This document shows positions 50,353 to 62,200 of a stretch of 64,000 nt of DNA, one piece after another. The stretch is from Rutidosis leptorrhynchoides (taxonomy: Eukaryota > Streptophyta > Magnoliopsida > Asterales > Asteraceae), in contig NC_092340.1 of NCBI RefSeq assembly GCF_046630445.1, positions 364,354,001 through 364,418,000 on the forward strand. The letters are read 5' to 3'. The notes beneath the pieces are model-generated. The model saw only the letters and a program-made list of their open reading frames with translations. It searched no databases and was not told the origin of the DNA. Position 1 is the stretch's first letter. The number at the start of each line of letters is the position of its first letter. The position numbers and the translations under genes were made by a program.

Positions 50353-51790
50353 TGATGTCGTACGAGGTGTATATAAAATAGTTTATATTTTACTAGGAAA
50401 AACTATTAAATACGATACAATTTTACACAAGATATTTATTTATTTATAGAATGGATATACTTAAACCTTGCTACAACACTTATAGGCAGTGTACCTAATC
50501 GTACAGTAGTGTAGTTTTTAGTAAGTCCGGTTCGTTCCACAGGGAAATCTTTAAACAAAGCTCAACGCTATATTAGTTTACTTTTATAAAAATACAAATA
50601 TATATATAAGTAATATTATTATTATAAAGGGGGGTTTTTACCGTTTAATGACCGGTTTGTCGATTTTAAGACTTTAGTCGCAGTTAAAACCTAATGTAAA
50701 ATATTAAATAAATAAAAGACTTAATTTAAAGCGTAAAGTAAATAACGATAATGAAATTGCGAATAATAAAAGTGCGATAAAATAAAATTGCGATAATTAA
50801 AAAGTACGATAATTAAAAGTGCGATTAAATAACAATAAATAAAAGTGCGATAATTAGAAGTGCAATTAAATATAAAATAAAGGAAATTAAATATGAAATA
50901 AAAGAATTATGCTTATTTAAACTTCCGTAATCATGATGTTTGACGTGTTGATTTTAGTTTTATGCCCATGGGTTAATTGTCCTTTGTCCTGGATTATTTA
51001 ATATGTCCGTCTGGTTTTTGTCCATAACAGTCCATCAGTCATAAATATAAAGTGCGAGTGTCCTCATCAAATTATTCTTATACCCGAAGTTAAATATTCC
51101 AACTAATTGGGGATTCGAATTGTAATAAGGTTTTAATACTTTGTTTAATGAATACACCAGGTTATCGACTGCGTGTAAACCAAGGTTTTACTACTTTGTT
51201 AACAATTACACCAATTACCCTTGAATGTAATTTCACCCCTGTTTTAATTATTCTAGTGGCTATTAATCCATTCCCGTGTCCGGTTAAATGAACGATTATT
51301 CGTACATATAATTACCCCGCCCATCGTGTCCGATTGAGTGTATATGGTAATTTATAGGGACGCCCAATTGTAAATCTTTATATTAACATTAACAAACTTT
51401 CATTTAGTTAAACAAATATAAAGCCCATTAATAGCCCATAGTCTAATTTCCACAAGTGTCGTTCTTTTGTCCAAACCCCAATTATGGTACAAAGCCCAAT
51501 TACCCAATTTTAGTAATTAGCCCAACATCATGATTACTTCGTTTTAAATAAGCATAATAATAACTTAGCTACGAGACATTAACATAAAAAGGTTGAACAT
51601 AACTTACAATGATTAAAAATAGCGTAGCGTTACACGGACAGAATTTCGACTTACACCCTTACAATATTCGCTAACATACCCTTATTATTAGAATTGTAAT
51701 TAAAATTAAAATATAAATTATAAATATAAATATAAATTTTACGTATGAATGAGGAAGAAAAAGATATGAAATTTTGATCAGAATTCAGTT

Positions 51791-51867
51791 TGCTTTATAG
51801 GCAGTTTTCAATTTTGGGGCTCCGCGACTCGCGGCAAAAGCCTCTTCAAACTCCGCGAGTCGCGGAG
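51791..51867 (-). promoter_or_regulatory. LTR E promoter: two palindromes plus TATA box
   Basis: Boxes 51851-51867 (CTCCGCGAGTCGCGGAG, 8-bp arms) and 51822-51834 (CCGCGACTCGCGG). Centres 51859 and 51828, 31 bp apart. TATAAA on the minus strand at 51794-51799, 31.5 bp from the proximal centre. Different palindrome sequence from LTR D, same layout. Confidence 0.75.
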
Positions 51868-51974
51868 GTTACTTTTACAGCTCAGTCCTTGGAGTTTTTC
51901 TCTGCCGACGGTTTTTTATTTATAAATATAATATATATATAATTAATATAATTAATTATATATTATATTATATT

Positions 51975-52200
51975 TATATACATAGTTAACTTGTAATTTT
52001 TAGTCCGTTGCATCGAGCGTTAAGAGTTGACTCTGGTCCCGGTTCCGGATTTTCGAACGTCCTCGCGTACAATTTAATATCTTGTACTTTGCGTTTTGAA
52101 TCTTGTACTCTTGTGATTTCGAGACGTTTCTTATCAATAATTGGAACCTTTTTGATTGTCTTTTGTACTTTTGAGCTTTTTGGCCGTTTGCGTCTTCAAT
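51975..52200 (-). promoter_or_regulatory. Shared upstream U3 block in LTR E
   Basis: Same block as 24450-24660 with TCCCGGTTCCGG, TTTCGAACGTCC and TTGTACTTTGCGTTTTG in order. Confidence 0.65.
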
Positions 52201-52335
52201 TCGTCGAATCTGTCTTTTGTCTTCACCTTTTATTATTTAAACGAATATCACTTGTAAATAGAACAATTGCAACTAAAAGCTTGTCTTTCTTGAGGAATAA
52301 TGCTATGAAATATATGTTCGTTTTTAGCATTATCA

Positions 52336-52356
52336 AATATTCCCACACTTGAGCGT
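52336..52356 (-). other. Polypurine tract of Ath7
   Basis: Minus strand CAAGTGTGGGAATATT directly before the LTR start TGATAATGC. Next to it CTTGAG...CTCAAG could form a small hairpin. Confidence 0.75.
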
Positions 52357-52664
52357 TGCTTGTCCTCAAGCAATATTGTCTTGAAATACTAGAATCACTT
52401 CTTTATTCTTCACACTTTGTACATCAGTGATTTCTATACGGCGGTATAAACAATGGTAGTAACGATATGGTTTACAGTCCCACATGACTATAAAAATTTA
52501 GATCCATTAAGGAAATTGGATCTTTATGAAAACATTTGATCTTTTGAAAATTAAATCTAGTTTTTACCCTGGATAAGTTTTCCGGAATAACCCTTTACCG
52601 GTGTTTGCAAAATATTTTTGTGGGTTTTGTGGGTTTCAGATTTGAAAATTTTAGCTCAAAACTT

Positions 52665-52994
52665 ATGGTTTTGTGTCACCCACTTGCTAACCTTGTATTA
52701 GGAAAGCAACACGTCCAGTTTACTTGCTCCGTATATTACCTTTCGGTAAACTACCGTCCGGTTGTAAAGGAAAGCGATGAACAAGCAACTGTTAAGGCAA
52801 TGTCCCGTGACATGCTTTTGATTATGGTCTATAACGTGTCGGACGCAATTACTATCCTTTGTAGGAGCAATAGTAAAGCTCACCCTTATAATTTTTTTGG
52901 TCTGGCACAAGGTCCTGTCTTTGACCACTATGCAACCACCGTTCTTACGGTTGACACCCGATTTAGTTCAGGTGACCTAATGAATTCCAGGTGA
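52665..52994 (+). CDS. Antisense ORF near the Ath7 3' end (hypothetical)
   Basis: 109 residues from ATG on the strand opposite the element. Balanced composition with several Cys and His, no repeats, no recognised domain. Antisense ORFs near the 3' end are known for some Tat-lineage elements, so this may be one, but it could be chance. Confidence 0.3.
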   Translation: MVLCHPLANLVLGKQHVQFTCSVYYLSVNYRPVVKESDEQATVKAMSRDMLLIMVYNVSDAITILCRSNSKAHPYNFFGLAQGPVFDHYATTVLTVDTRFSSGDLMNSR

Positions 52995-54415
52995 ATTCCT
53001 AGGATTTTACGTTCAATGGTAATGAACGCATTGAAAATAGGGTTTTCAGAAAACAAATCGGTTTGTAATTTTGATCAAAATATTTTCTCGTTTAAGCTCG
53101 AGTTTAGATATCATCGAATTCCATGAGTTTGAATTCTCAATCTTTAAGGTCAATCTCTAGGATTGAGTAATATCAGTCTTAAAAGCTGATTTTTAATCTT
53201 TAAGGAGATTATCCTTTCTGGGGATCTGATTCATTAGTCTTATCCAGCTAATTTGCATGGTGCCCCCCCATTGTACGAGATAAATCCTTCTCATGGTTAG
53301 GATAAATCTGACCACTTGGCGACCCTGTTTAATGCTGAGGTCCGTGGATTTCCTGCTGATTTTAGTGATGACTTTTCTAGATTTTTCGTCAACCTACAGC
53401 TGGTCTGGACGACAACTTCATGACCTAAATCAAGAAGCGCGTTTCTTTTTCGGAAGACTTTACTTCCTTTTAATGATGGAATTGATTCATCATGTAGATC
53501 CATCTCTTCTTTTCTTTCATCGGGTAAAACAGTTTAGTTTAGTCCAAAGCAAAAGTATTTTCAGTTATTTGTTACAGATATATGTGACATATGTTTAAAA
53601 TAACTTGGTAAATTTTCCCACACTTGGCTTTTTATTTTTCTTTTTATCGTCCTCTATTCCATTTTAAATGAATTTTGACATTTTAGTTTGTTTCTTAATT
53701 TATGTTCTTTCTGAGATAACAATAATTTCGGTGTTAAAACCTAGTTTTATCGTTCATAAATATGTATAAACATGATTTTAAATTCATTTAATTGAAAATT
53801 TTGAAAAATTTTACTAGAATTGGGTAGTCAGTATATAAGACTAGGGCTGTTCTTTTTTGTCAGAGAGCACTAGATTCTAATACAACTACTGCTTTACTAG
53901 TATTTTTAATGGTAACCAAGTGTTTAATATAAAAATTTTAAAATCCGAAAGAATTTAACCCCTTCCCACACTTAAGATCTTGCAATGCCCTCATTTGCAA
54001 GAAATCAGTAACAATTTAAATTATTGAGGGTGATTTGTGTGAAAATGATTAAATTTTACCAAAGTTTCTAAATATATTGGCGTTTATTTGCTGAATGATA
54101 AATGGTGCACATCATTTGTTCATTCCGTCTTGTTGTTATTTCACATATATTTTGCATCTTGTCGTCAAAATTAGTTGCTTTTGCTGAACTTAATGCCAGT
54201 CTTTGAAAATGCGTTGTTTTACCCTGTTGTGTACATAAGATAAACTGCAAACATATATACATATTTTTGAAGTTTGGTATATTACCCCACATTCAAAAAA
54301 TTATTAAAATCTAAGAATAAAAGTTAGATAATTATAAAAATGATTACAATATTAACAAAAATATTAAATGTATCAATAATTACAAATTACAAAATAAAAA
54401 AAAATAATAAGTAAA
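52995..54415 (-). other. Ath7 3' untranslated region
   Basis: AT-rich sequence between the env-like ORF and the PPT. Short open frames (e.g. 53293-53598, plus) lack support. Confidence 0.6.
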
Positions 54416-55762
54416 CTAAGGATGATATTGGTACCAATAGGGGTTCCAGGCATAACCATAAGTGCTATAGAATGCTTCGGCAGGGTCATACGTAGGATAT
54501 GGTGGCTGCATCTCTATCGACCAAGGAGGGAAGATGGGTTTCGGTGTAGGAATATAGTTTCTACCTATATGTTGGCAATGAGCTATGATCTGGTTCTGAT
54601 GAACTTGCCAATCTTCAAATGCTCTCTGTCTAGCATTTTCGTATTCCTGAGAAGCTATAAACCTATGCATTTCTTGCATCTCATTCCCCCCTCCTACATT
54701 ACCTTGCTGCTGGTTTCTCTCCACCTGTGGATGTCTACCATGGTATCGTACTGCGGCGTTATTTCGCCTCTTCAAAACTTTCGCACCATGGTATACATTT
54801 AAACCTATAGTATCGCGGGGTTCCGGCTCTTCTAGTAATAATCCCCCCCGACTTATATCCACACCGAGATATTCACCAATCAAAGTAATAAAAATACCAC
54901 CTCCTATTATGCTATGTGGTCGCATCCCCCGAACCATAGCTGATAAATAATAACCCACACAATATGGTATACTTACAGCGCTTTGTGGGTCTCGAATACA
55001 CATATGGTAAAACAAATCCTGTTCATTTACTTTTTCCTTGTTTTTACCCCTTTGTGTAATCGAATTAGCTAAAAACCTATGTATCACTCTTAATTCGGCT
55101 CTATCTATATCCAAATAAGAGTAATTTCCCCCTTTGAAACGGTGATGGCTTGTCATTTGACTCCACACACCGTGTGTATCAAAATTCTCATCTATCTTTC
55201 TACCGTTTAGTATCAATCCTCTACAATCGGCAGACGCTAACTCCTCAGGCGTATATATACGTAAAGCCTGAGCCATGTCCAGTAAAGACATGTGGCGCAT
55301 CGAACCGCCTAACAAAAATCTAATAAAAGAACGATCGGTTAAACTAGCTACCCGATCATTCAACTCTATACTACATAACAATTCTTCACACCATACTTTA
55401 TATACAGGTCTACGTATGGTGAATAAACATATCCAGTCATTAAAAGAAGAATTACCATACCTCTGTACAAGTAATTCCCTAATTGGCCCGGCCAATTCTA
55501 CAGCTTCTAAGGGTCCCCATTCTATGACCCTCGGTACCTCAACAACCTTAGAATGAAGAGTATGCAAACCCCGTTGATATTTTGGATAATCTATCCAAAG
55601 TCTGTCAAATCTCAGGTTCGGGTGCAACTCTTCCAAGTGCATATCGGAAAAGGTCATGACTGGATGAGGTATATCCTGCTTGTAGTAGTTATCCACCTCC
55701 TGTTGTTCCAAATTCTCAGCAGGAGCATTGCGGGCTTGGGATGAAGATTCACCCCTTTCATT
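54416..55762 (-). CDS. Athila ORF-1/env-like protein (second exon)
   Basis: About 448 residues open to a stop at 54416. No in-frame ATG near its start (first Met about residue 36), an in-frame stop lies just upstream, and TTTTGCAG at 55763-55770 forms a splice acceptor, so it is probably a downstream exon. N-terminus Ser/Glu-rich; middle region WICLFTIRRPVYKVW and FIRFLLGGSMRHMSLLDMAQ resemble Arabidopsis Athila ORF-1 proteins (from memory). A hydrophobic stretch (HSIIGGGIFITLIG) lies near residue 280; C-terminus is Tyr/Pro-rich. Located 3' of pol, as expected for the env-like gene. Frame intact. Role unproven. Confidence 0.75.
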   Translation of the reverse strand, partial: NERGESSSQARNAPAENLEQQEVDNYYKQDIPHPVMTFSDMHLEELHPNLRFDRLWIDYPKYQRGLHTLHSKVVEVPRVIEWGPLEAVELAGPIRELLVQRYGNSSFNDWICLFTIRRPVYKVWCEELLCSIELNDRVASLTDRSFIRFLLGGSMRHMSLLDMAQALRIYTPEELASADCRGLILNGRKIDENFDTHGVWSQMTSHHRFKGGNYSYLDIDRAELRVIHRFLANSITQRGKNKEKVNEQDLFYHMCIRDPQSAVSIPYCVGYYLSAMVRGMRPHSIIGGGIFITLIGEYLGVDISRGGLLLEEPEPRDTIGLNVYHGAKVLKRRNNAAVRYHGRHPQVERNQQQGNVGGGNEMQEMHRFIASQEYENARQRAFEDWQVHQNQIIAHCQHIGRNYIPTPKPIFPPWSIEMQPPYPTYDPAEAFYSTYGYAWNPYWYQYHP

Positions 55763-56397
55763 CTGCAAAACACATCAAACACAATTTTTGTGCATCCAAA
55801 TATGCATTAGTGTCAGCAAAATCATCAATCAAAATAATTACAATGACATTATCAATTTATATCAAACTTAAGCTCATTTTCACATTTTTATCAAATCTAC
55901 ACTTTTTCAAATAAGCATATACGAAAATGTTCGCCAAGTTCATAAGCATTCAACTCAAATAACATGTCAAAATAATCATTACTAGCAATTAAACAAGTCT
56001 CAAATGGCATTATCTTTCAAAAATCAAGTTCATGAATTTTAGACTTGAAAAAGTCCACTTTAATTCTCAAAATCATGTTTAGGCTCAAAGTTTGGATCAT
56101 TTAACTACCTAGACATGTTACACTACTCAATTTAGCAACAATTCATGACAAAAATCGGCCATAACCTGTTTATATCAAAAAGCCCCAAATTGCTCAAGAA
56201 CACAAACCCTAGATTATTCAAAATTTGAAGTTTAAGGCTTCTAATCATGTTAAACAGCATCAATCTAGGTTATACAAGCATAATACATAAACAATTTAAG
56301 TCTAATTACACTAAAAAGCATCAAAATCAAATTGGGGAAAAAATAGCTCAAGAACATCAAATTTCGAATTAAATGGTGTTTAGGTGTAGAAATTTAC
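55763..56397 (-). other. Predicted intron of the env-like gene
   Basis: Donor G|GTAAAT at 56397 and acceptor TTTTGCAG ending at 55763, 635 nt. Splicing joins the short exon at 56398-56439 to the ORF in phase 0. AT-rich, no long ORF. Confidence 0.45.
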
Positions 56398-56439
56398 CGT
56401 TTTTCTTGAGTAATTCTTAGATGGCATCCTTCTCAACAT
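56398..56439 (-). CDS. Predicted short first exon of the env-like gene
   Basis: ATG at 56439 followed by 14 codons (a second in-frame Met at codon 5) up to a splice donor, giving a basic N-terminus rich in Arg, Lys and Ser. Upstream in-frame stop nearby. It lies about 130 bp downstream of the internal TATA-like site. Based on motifs only. Confidence 0.4.
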
Positions 56440-56567
56440 GATTTTAGCAAAAAATTTGGTGATTAACGGTTAAAAATTGGGATTTTTGGGGGTGGTTTTC
56501 TGGTTTTTTTCGCAGCTATTTTCGCAGTGTTTTTATTGTTTTGGGGTTGGGACTGATCTGTTGTTCG

Positions 56568-56642
56568 GTTATATTTTTTTCTGATTTTTAGTCCCTCCGC
56601 GAGTCGCGGAGATTTCCCTTTCAAACTCCGCGAGTCGCGGAG
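56568..56642 (-). promoter_or_regulatory. Internal palindrome pair with TATA-like site in Ath7
   Basis: Boxes 56626-56642 and 56595-56611, both CTCCGCGAGTCGCGGAG, centres 31 bp apart. A TATA-like AAATATAACC on the minus strand lies about 30 bp downstream (56568-56577). The spacer begins TTTGAA as in LTR E. Confidence 0.6.
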
Positions 56643-57632
56643 TTTGCTCTTTTTTTTTTTTTTTTTATAATCTTTAACTTATAAAACAATTAAGTATTTA
56701 ATTTTAAAATTTTGTTTCCCTTGTTATTTAGGACGAGGTCGTTTCGGATCGATGTCCTAGTCCGTCCTTCGACAAAATTTTAAAATTTGTCTTTTAGTAG
56801 CGATTGTTTTAAAAGCTAAGATTTTTGGGTTTTTTTTTTTCAATATTTTTGGCATACTCTAATTCAATAAGATTAAAAATAATGATAATAAAAGTTCTCG
56901 TCCCTCCCTCGGGTAAAGCAATTTCGGTTCAAAGACCTAGTCTTCAACTTACGACGAATTTTAAAAATCATATTCTTAATTTAATGAGATAAAGTAAATT
57001 TTTGTTTTTAAATTCACACAACTTAAATATAAAATTCAAAATTATTATTAAAAATTCACACCAAACTTAAAATTTAAAATACATAAAATTAAAAATTAAT
57101 ATTTTAAAAATTAAAAATTCATACCAAACTTAATTTAAAAATTTATAAATTCATACTAAACTTAATTTAAAATTTTATAAATTCATATCAAACTTATATT
57201 AATTTTTCAAATATTTACAATTTTAAATATATTGTTTTTACAAAATTTACAATATTAATTTAAGATTTAAATATTAATTTTAAAAATATGGTAAAGATAA
57301 ATTTAAAAATCTTTTTGTCTTTTTATCCCACTTTAATCAATCAAATATTATCAAAAATATGCGCCCCTCTTTTCGGTAAAGTAATTTCGGTTCCAAAACC
57401 TAATTTAACTCATGACGAATTTTTGAAATATTTTGGGTTGATTGTTTAAAGATATTTATACCTTAAGAATAAACGTTAAATTTCGCAGTGATGTAATAAA
57501 TTTTTGAATGATATCAATAATTTCGGTCGCCAAACCTAATTTTATTTAATACCAATTTAATACTTTTTAGCGAACAAATTAGCGTTTATTATCAAAAGGT
57601 TAAAAATAAAAATAAAAATAAAAACTGTACAG
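56643..57632 (-). other. AT-rich Ath7 stretch between small ORF and internal promoter
   Basis: Low-complexity A/T sequence with repeated TTCATA(C)CAAACTTA phrases (57040-57200). No gene. Confidence 0.6.
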
Positions 57633-57641
57633 ACATACCTG
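57633..57641 (-). other. Strong splice donor after the small ORF
   Basis: Minus strand CAG|GTATGT, 16 nt after the stop of the small ORF. Could allow splicing from the genomic transcript to 55763, but frames do not join the two ORFs. Confidence 0.4.
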
Positions 57642-57654
57642 TGGAATAGATTTC

Positions 57655-58071
57655 TTAGTTATATGATCTATCCCATTCATAAGATAGTCGGTTTAATTGA
57701 TTTTCCATGGCTACATAGGCGTAACCTCGAGCATTCAGTGTCTTTTCTTCTAAACATATGAACGGTCCGTCTCTGCATAAAGTAACAAATTCGGTATTTG
57801 AATAGGTTTGATTATTTGAACATTTACCTCCATGTGACCATTTTCCGCATTTGTGACATCTTTCTAGGTGTCGTGCTCTTCTTTTCGCTGCGGATTTTGA
57901 TTTTCCTTTACCAAATTGTAACTTATTATCTTCGCATCTGGATTCTTTTCTAACTCCGTCCATTCTTTCTCTGATTACTGATACTATTTCACTCGGGAGT
58001 ATATCATTATTTCTTTTAGTGATCAAAGCGTGTAGCATTAGACCATGGTTTAGTTCACAGGCAGTCTTCAT
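57655..58071 (-). CDS. Small Ath7 ORF with zinc-knuckle-like motif
   Basis: 138 residues, true ATG, 170 bp after the end of IN. Basic middle region (KGKSKSAAKRRARHLER) followed by CHKCGKWSHGGKC, a CX2CX4HX3C pattern close to a CCHC knuckle but one residue short. Not recognised as a known domain family. May bind nucleic acid. Independent of Gag, which has its own Cys-His motif. Confidence 0.6.
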   Translation of the reverse strand: MKTACELNHGLMLHALITKRNNDILPSEIVSVIRERMDGVRKESRCEDNKLQFGKGKSKSAAKRRARHLERCHKCGKWSHGGKCSNNQTYSNTEFVTLCRDGPFICLEEKTLNARGYAYVAMENQLNRLSYEWDRSYN

Positions 58072-58243
58072 TTCGTAAAAACCTAAAAAAAATAAAAATT
58101 CAGAATGGGAGGAGAAGACTAGTTCTTTAGGGTCTGCTAGGGAAAGACCATTCGGGTTCCATTTTCGAGAACTACACGAAAACAGACAATCTAACTCTAA
58201 CAGAAATACATATTATCCTTTAAAGACTTGATTCTCCCCACAC

Positions 58244-59248
58244 TTAGTTAGCTGTGGTGTCGAAATTGTGATTAACTTCGTTGTCGACTTCCATCGGACC
58301 ATGTATGTAATGTTTAACTCTGTGACCATTAACTTTAAATTCAATCCTATTTGAATTTATCAATTCTATCGTTCCGTATGGGAAAACTCTTTTGACTATG
58401 AATGGTCCAGACCATCTTGATTTCAATTTTCCAGGAAATAGCTTGAATCGTGAATTGAAAAGAAGAACTCTGTCTCCTTTAAATTCTTTTGAACTTCTGA
58501 TTCTTTTATCATGCCATTTCTTCGTTCTTTCTTTATAGATTAACGAATTTTCGTATGCTTCATGTCTTAATTCTTCTAATTCATTTAGTTGACTTAATCG
58601 TAGACGTCCGGCTTCATGTAAATCAAGATTACATGTCTTCAAAGCCCAAAATGCTTTGTGTTCAATTTCTACTGGAAGATGACATGCTTTTCCATAAACA
58701 AGTCTAAAAGGTGTGGTTCCAATTGGAGTTTTGTAGGCTGTTCTAAAAGCCCAGAGTGCATCCTCCAATTTAATGGACCATTCCTTCGAATTTGATCCTA
58801 CGGTTTTCTCTAGAATACGTTTTAAAGCTCGGTTGGTATTTTCAACTTGTCCACTTGTTTGTGGATGATATGCGGTGGAGATTTTATGAGTTACTCCATA
58901 TCTTTTAAGAACTTTCTCAAGTTGATTATTACAGAAATGAGTACCCCGATCACTTATTAAAGCTTTCGGTGTTCCAAACCTTGCAAAAAGACGTTTTAAA
59001 AAGTTGACTACAACTCGTGCATCGTTAGTTGGGAGAGCTTGTGCTTCCGCCCATTTAGATACATAATCAATGGCTACGAGTATATATAGATTATTATTAG
59101 ATTTTGGAAATGGACCCATAAAGTTAATACCCCAAATGTCAAATACTTCACATACTTGGATGACATTTTGTGGCATTTCATCACGTTGACTTATTTTTTC
59201 GGCCCTTTGACATGCATCACAGGATTTGCAAAGAAGGTGTGCGTCTTT
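58244..59248 (-). pseudogene. pol: Ath7 integrase, part 2 (after a stop; catalytic Asp lost)
   Basis: Same frame as the preceding ORF, separated by one TAA at 59249-59251. Zinc-binding CX2C segment, then the catalytic core. Counting from the Met at 59176, the first catalytic Asp is Asn18 (GINFMGPF where Athila relatives have Asp, AAC for GAC). Asp76 in LISDRG and Glu112 in GQVENTN are kept with the usual 35-residue gap. The C-terminal part contains the GPF/Y-like [10 protein letters not shown]. With a stop and a lost Asp, integration activity is not expected. Confidence 0.85.
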
Positions 59249-62200
59249 TTAAATTGTAGGCCAATCGAATCCAGCTTCATAAACTTTTCTTGCTGTTAGT
59301 TGAGGCCCATAATGCCCTCCTGTTGGTCCTGTGTGACAATGGTTTAAAATTTTACTAGCTTCATCTCCAAATACACATCGGCGTATTATTCCATCGGGAC
59401 AACTTTTAAACAGATGTGGATCTTCCCAAAAATAGTGTTTTATATCACTGAAGAATTTCTTTCGTCTTTGGTACGATAATCCTTTTTCAAGGAATCCACA
59501 AACTAAGTAGTTTGCATAGTCTGCAAACCATGAGATTTCTTTATAATCTATCTTCAATAGATATTCATCAGGAAAGTTGTCTTGTATAGCTGATTCATTT
59601 AGAACTTCTAATTCGGGATTTTCAAGACGAGAAAGATGATCAGCGGCGAGATTTTCTGCTCCTCTTTTATCTCGGATTTCAATATCAAACTCTTGTAAGA
59701 GTAAGATCCAACGGATTAATCTTGGTTTAGCATCTTGTTTTGAAAATAGGTATCTAAGAGCAGAATGGTCGGTATAGACCACCGTTTTTGCTAGAACGAG
59801 ATATGATCGAAATTTGTCAAAAGCAAAGACAATAGCAAGGAGTTCTTTTTCAGTAGTTGTATAGTTCGTTTGTGCTCCTTGTAACGTCTTACTAGCATAA
59901 TATATAGGTTGAAATCGTTTTTCAATCCTTTGTCCTAAAACGGCTCCCATTGCAAAATCACTTGCATCGCACATTAGTTCAAATGGTAGATTCCAATTTG
60001 GTGTTATCATGATCGGCGCATTAGTGAGTTTTTCTTTAAGAATATTAAAAGATTTGATACATTCATCTGAAAAGATGAATGGCGCATCCTTTTCTAGGAG
60101 TTTATTCATAGGAGTGGCAATTTTAGAAAAATCTTTTATGAAACGTCGGTAAAAACCGGCATGCCCTAGAAAACTCCTAACTCCTCTAACATTGGTGGGA
60201 TGTGGAAGTTTAGCAATTACATCTACTTTAGCTCTATCCACTTCAATTCCTTCTTTTGAAATTTTATGTCCAAGAACGATGCCTTCTTTAACCATGAAAT
60301 GGCATTTCTCCCAATTAAGTACTAGATTTGATTTTTCGCATCTAATTAGCATTCGTTCCAGATTAACTAGACATGATTTAAATGTATCACCGAAGACTGA
60401 AAAGTCATCCATGAATACTTCCATGCATTCTTCTATCATGTCATGAAAAATCGCCATCATACACCTTTGAAAGGTTGCAGGGGCGTTGCAAAGTCCAAAT
60501 GGCATGCGTTTGTAAGCAAAAGTACCATAAGGGCACGTGAATGTGGTTTTCTCTTGATCTTCGGGTGCTATTGGAATTTGAAAATATCCGGAAAATCTAT
60601 CTAGAAAACAATAGTAACTATTTCCGGCTAATCTTTCAAACATTTGATCTATGAAAGGTAAGGGAAAGTGATCTTTTCTGGTGGCGTCATTTAATTTTCT
60701 ATAATCAATACATACACGCCATCCTGTTACAGTCCTAGTAGGAATAAGCTCATTTTTCTCATTTGTAATGACAGTCATGCCACCCTTCTTAGGCACGCAT
60801 TGAACTGGGCTTACCCATGGACTATCAGAAATTGGATATATCAAACCTGCATCTAGCAGTTTAATAATCTCTTTCTTAACTACATCTTGCATATTAGGAT
60901 TTAGTCTTCGTTGGCGTTGCACATACGTTTTATGACCTTCTTCCATAAGGATTTTATGTGTGCAATACGAAGGACTTATTCCTTTAATATCATGAATCTT
61001 CCATGCAATGGCTGGTTTATGAGCTTTCAACACAGAAATGAGTTGTGATTTCTCATTTTCAGTAAGAGAAGACGATATTATTACAGGTAATTCAGATTCA
61101 CCATGTAAATAAGTGTATTCCAAATGGTTTGGAAGTGGCTTTAACTCTAATTTCGGAGGTTCTTCTATCGATGATTTATATCGATATCTGTCTTCTTCTT
61201 TTAGCATTTGAATTTCTTCTGTTGTTGGTTCATATCCATTAGCTATTAGTGTAGCTAACATTTCAGCTTCATCAATTGGTTCATTACCTTCTCCTAAAGA
61301 ACATTCTCCTGTTCCTTGTAATTCTGGAAATTCTTCTAATAATTCTGCATGTGCATCTATAGTTTGAATATAATAACATGTATCATCTGCAGATTGTGGT
61401 TGTTGCATTGCTCTATCAACTGAAAAGGTAACACTCTCATCCTCTATACTTAGGGTCAGTTTCTTACCGAACACGTCTATCATTGCTTTAGCCGTGTTTA
61501 AGAATGGTCTTCCTAATATGAGAGGAACTTGAGAATCTTCTTCCATGTCCAAAACAACAAAATCTACTGGAAATACTAAAGTACCAACTTTAACTAGCAT
61601 GTTCTCCATTATCCCTCTAGGATATTTTATTGATCTATCGGCTAGTTGTATGCTTATTCTGGTTGGTTTCAATTCTCCAAGGTCTAGTTTAGCGTATAGT
61701 GAATACGGCATTAGATTTATACTAGCACCTAAGTCTGCCAATGCTTCTATTGAACTAAGACTACCCAGAAAACATGGAATTGTGAAACTTCCTGGATCAG
61801 ATAGTTTTTCTGGTATCTTATTCAACAGCACTGCTGGACAATTAGCATTCATAGTAACAGCCGAGAGTTCTTCCATTTTCTTTCTATTTGAGATTAGATC
61901 TTTCAAGAATTTAGCATATCTTGGCATTCCTGAAATCACATCAATGAAAGGAAGATTTACATTTATCTGTTTAAACATATCCAAAAATTTGGATTGCTCG
62001 GCTTCAAGTTTTTCTTTCTTCATTTTACTCGGGTAAGGAAGTGGTGGTTGATATGGTTTAACATAAGGTTTATCCTTAACTGTGTTATCTTCATTAACCT
62101 TTTCAACTACCGGTTCTTTTTCCTTATCTTGATCAGGTTGTGGTTCTTGTGGAGTAGGAATGGTTTCATCAGAAGTTACAGGTATTTCAGGTGGTTTAAG

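Larger units (their letters stand above)
50353..52335 (-). repeat. 3' LTR of Ath7 (LTR E)
   Basis: 1983 bp, plus strand TGATGTCGTACG...GCATTATCA. Aligns with LTR D throughout except that the palindrome sequences differ. Left flank is NA6 sequence. Confidence 0.9.

Noticed and set aside
57639..58071. Splicing of the small Ath7 ORF onto the env-like ORF
   Set aside because: The small ORF stops before the donor and the frames do not join.
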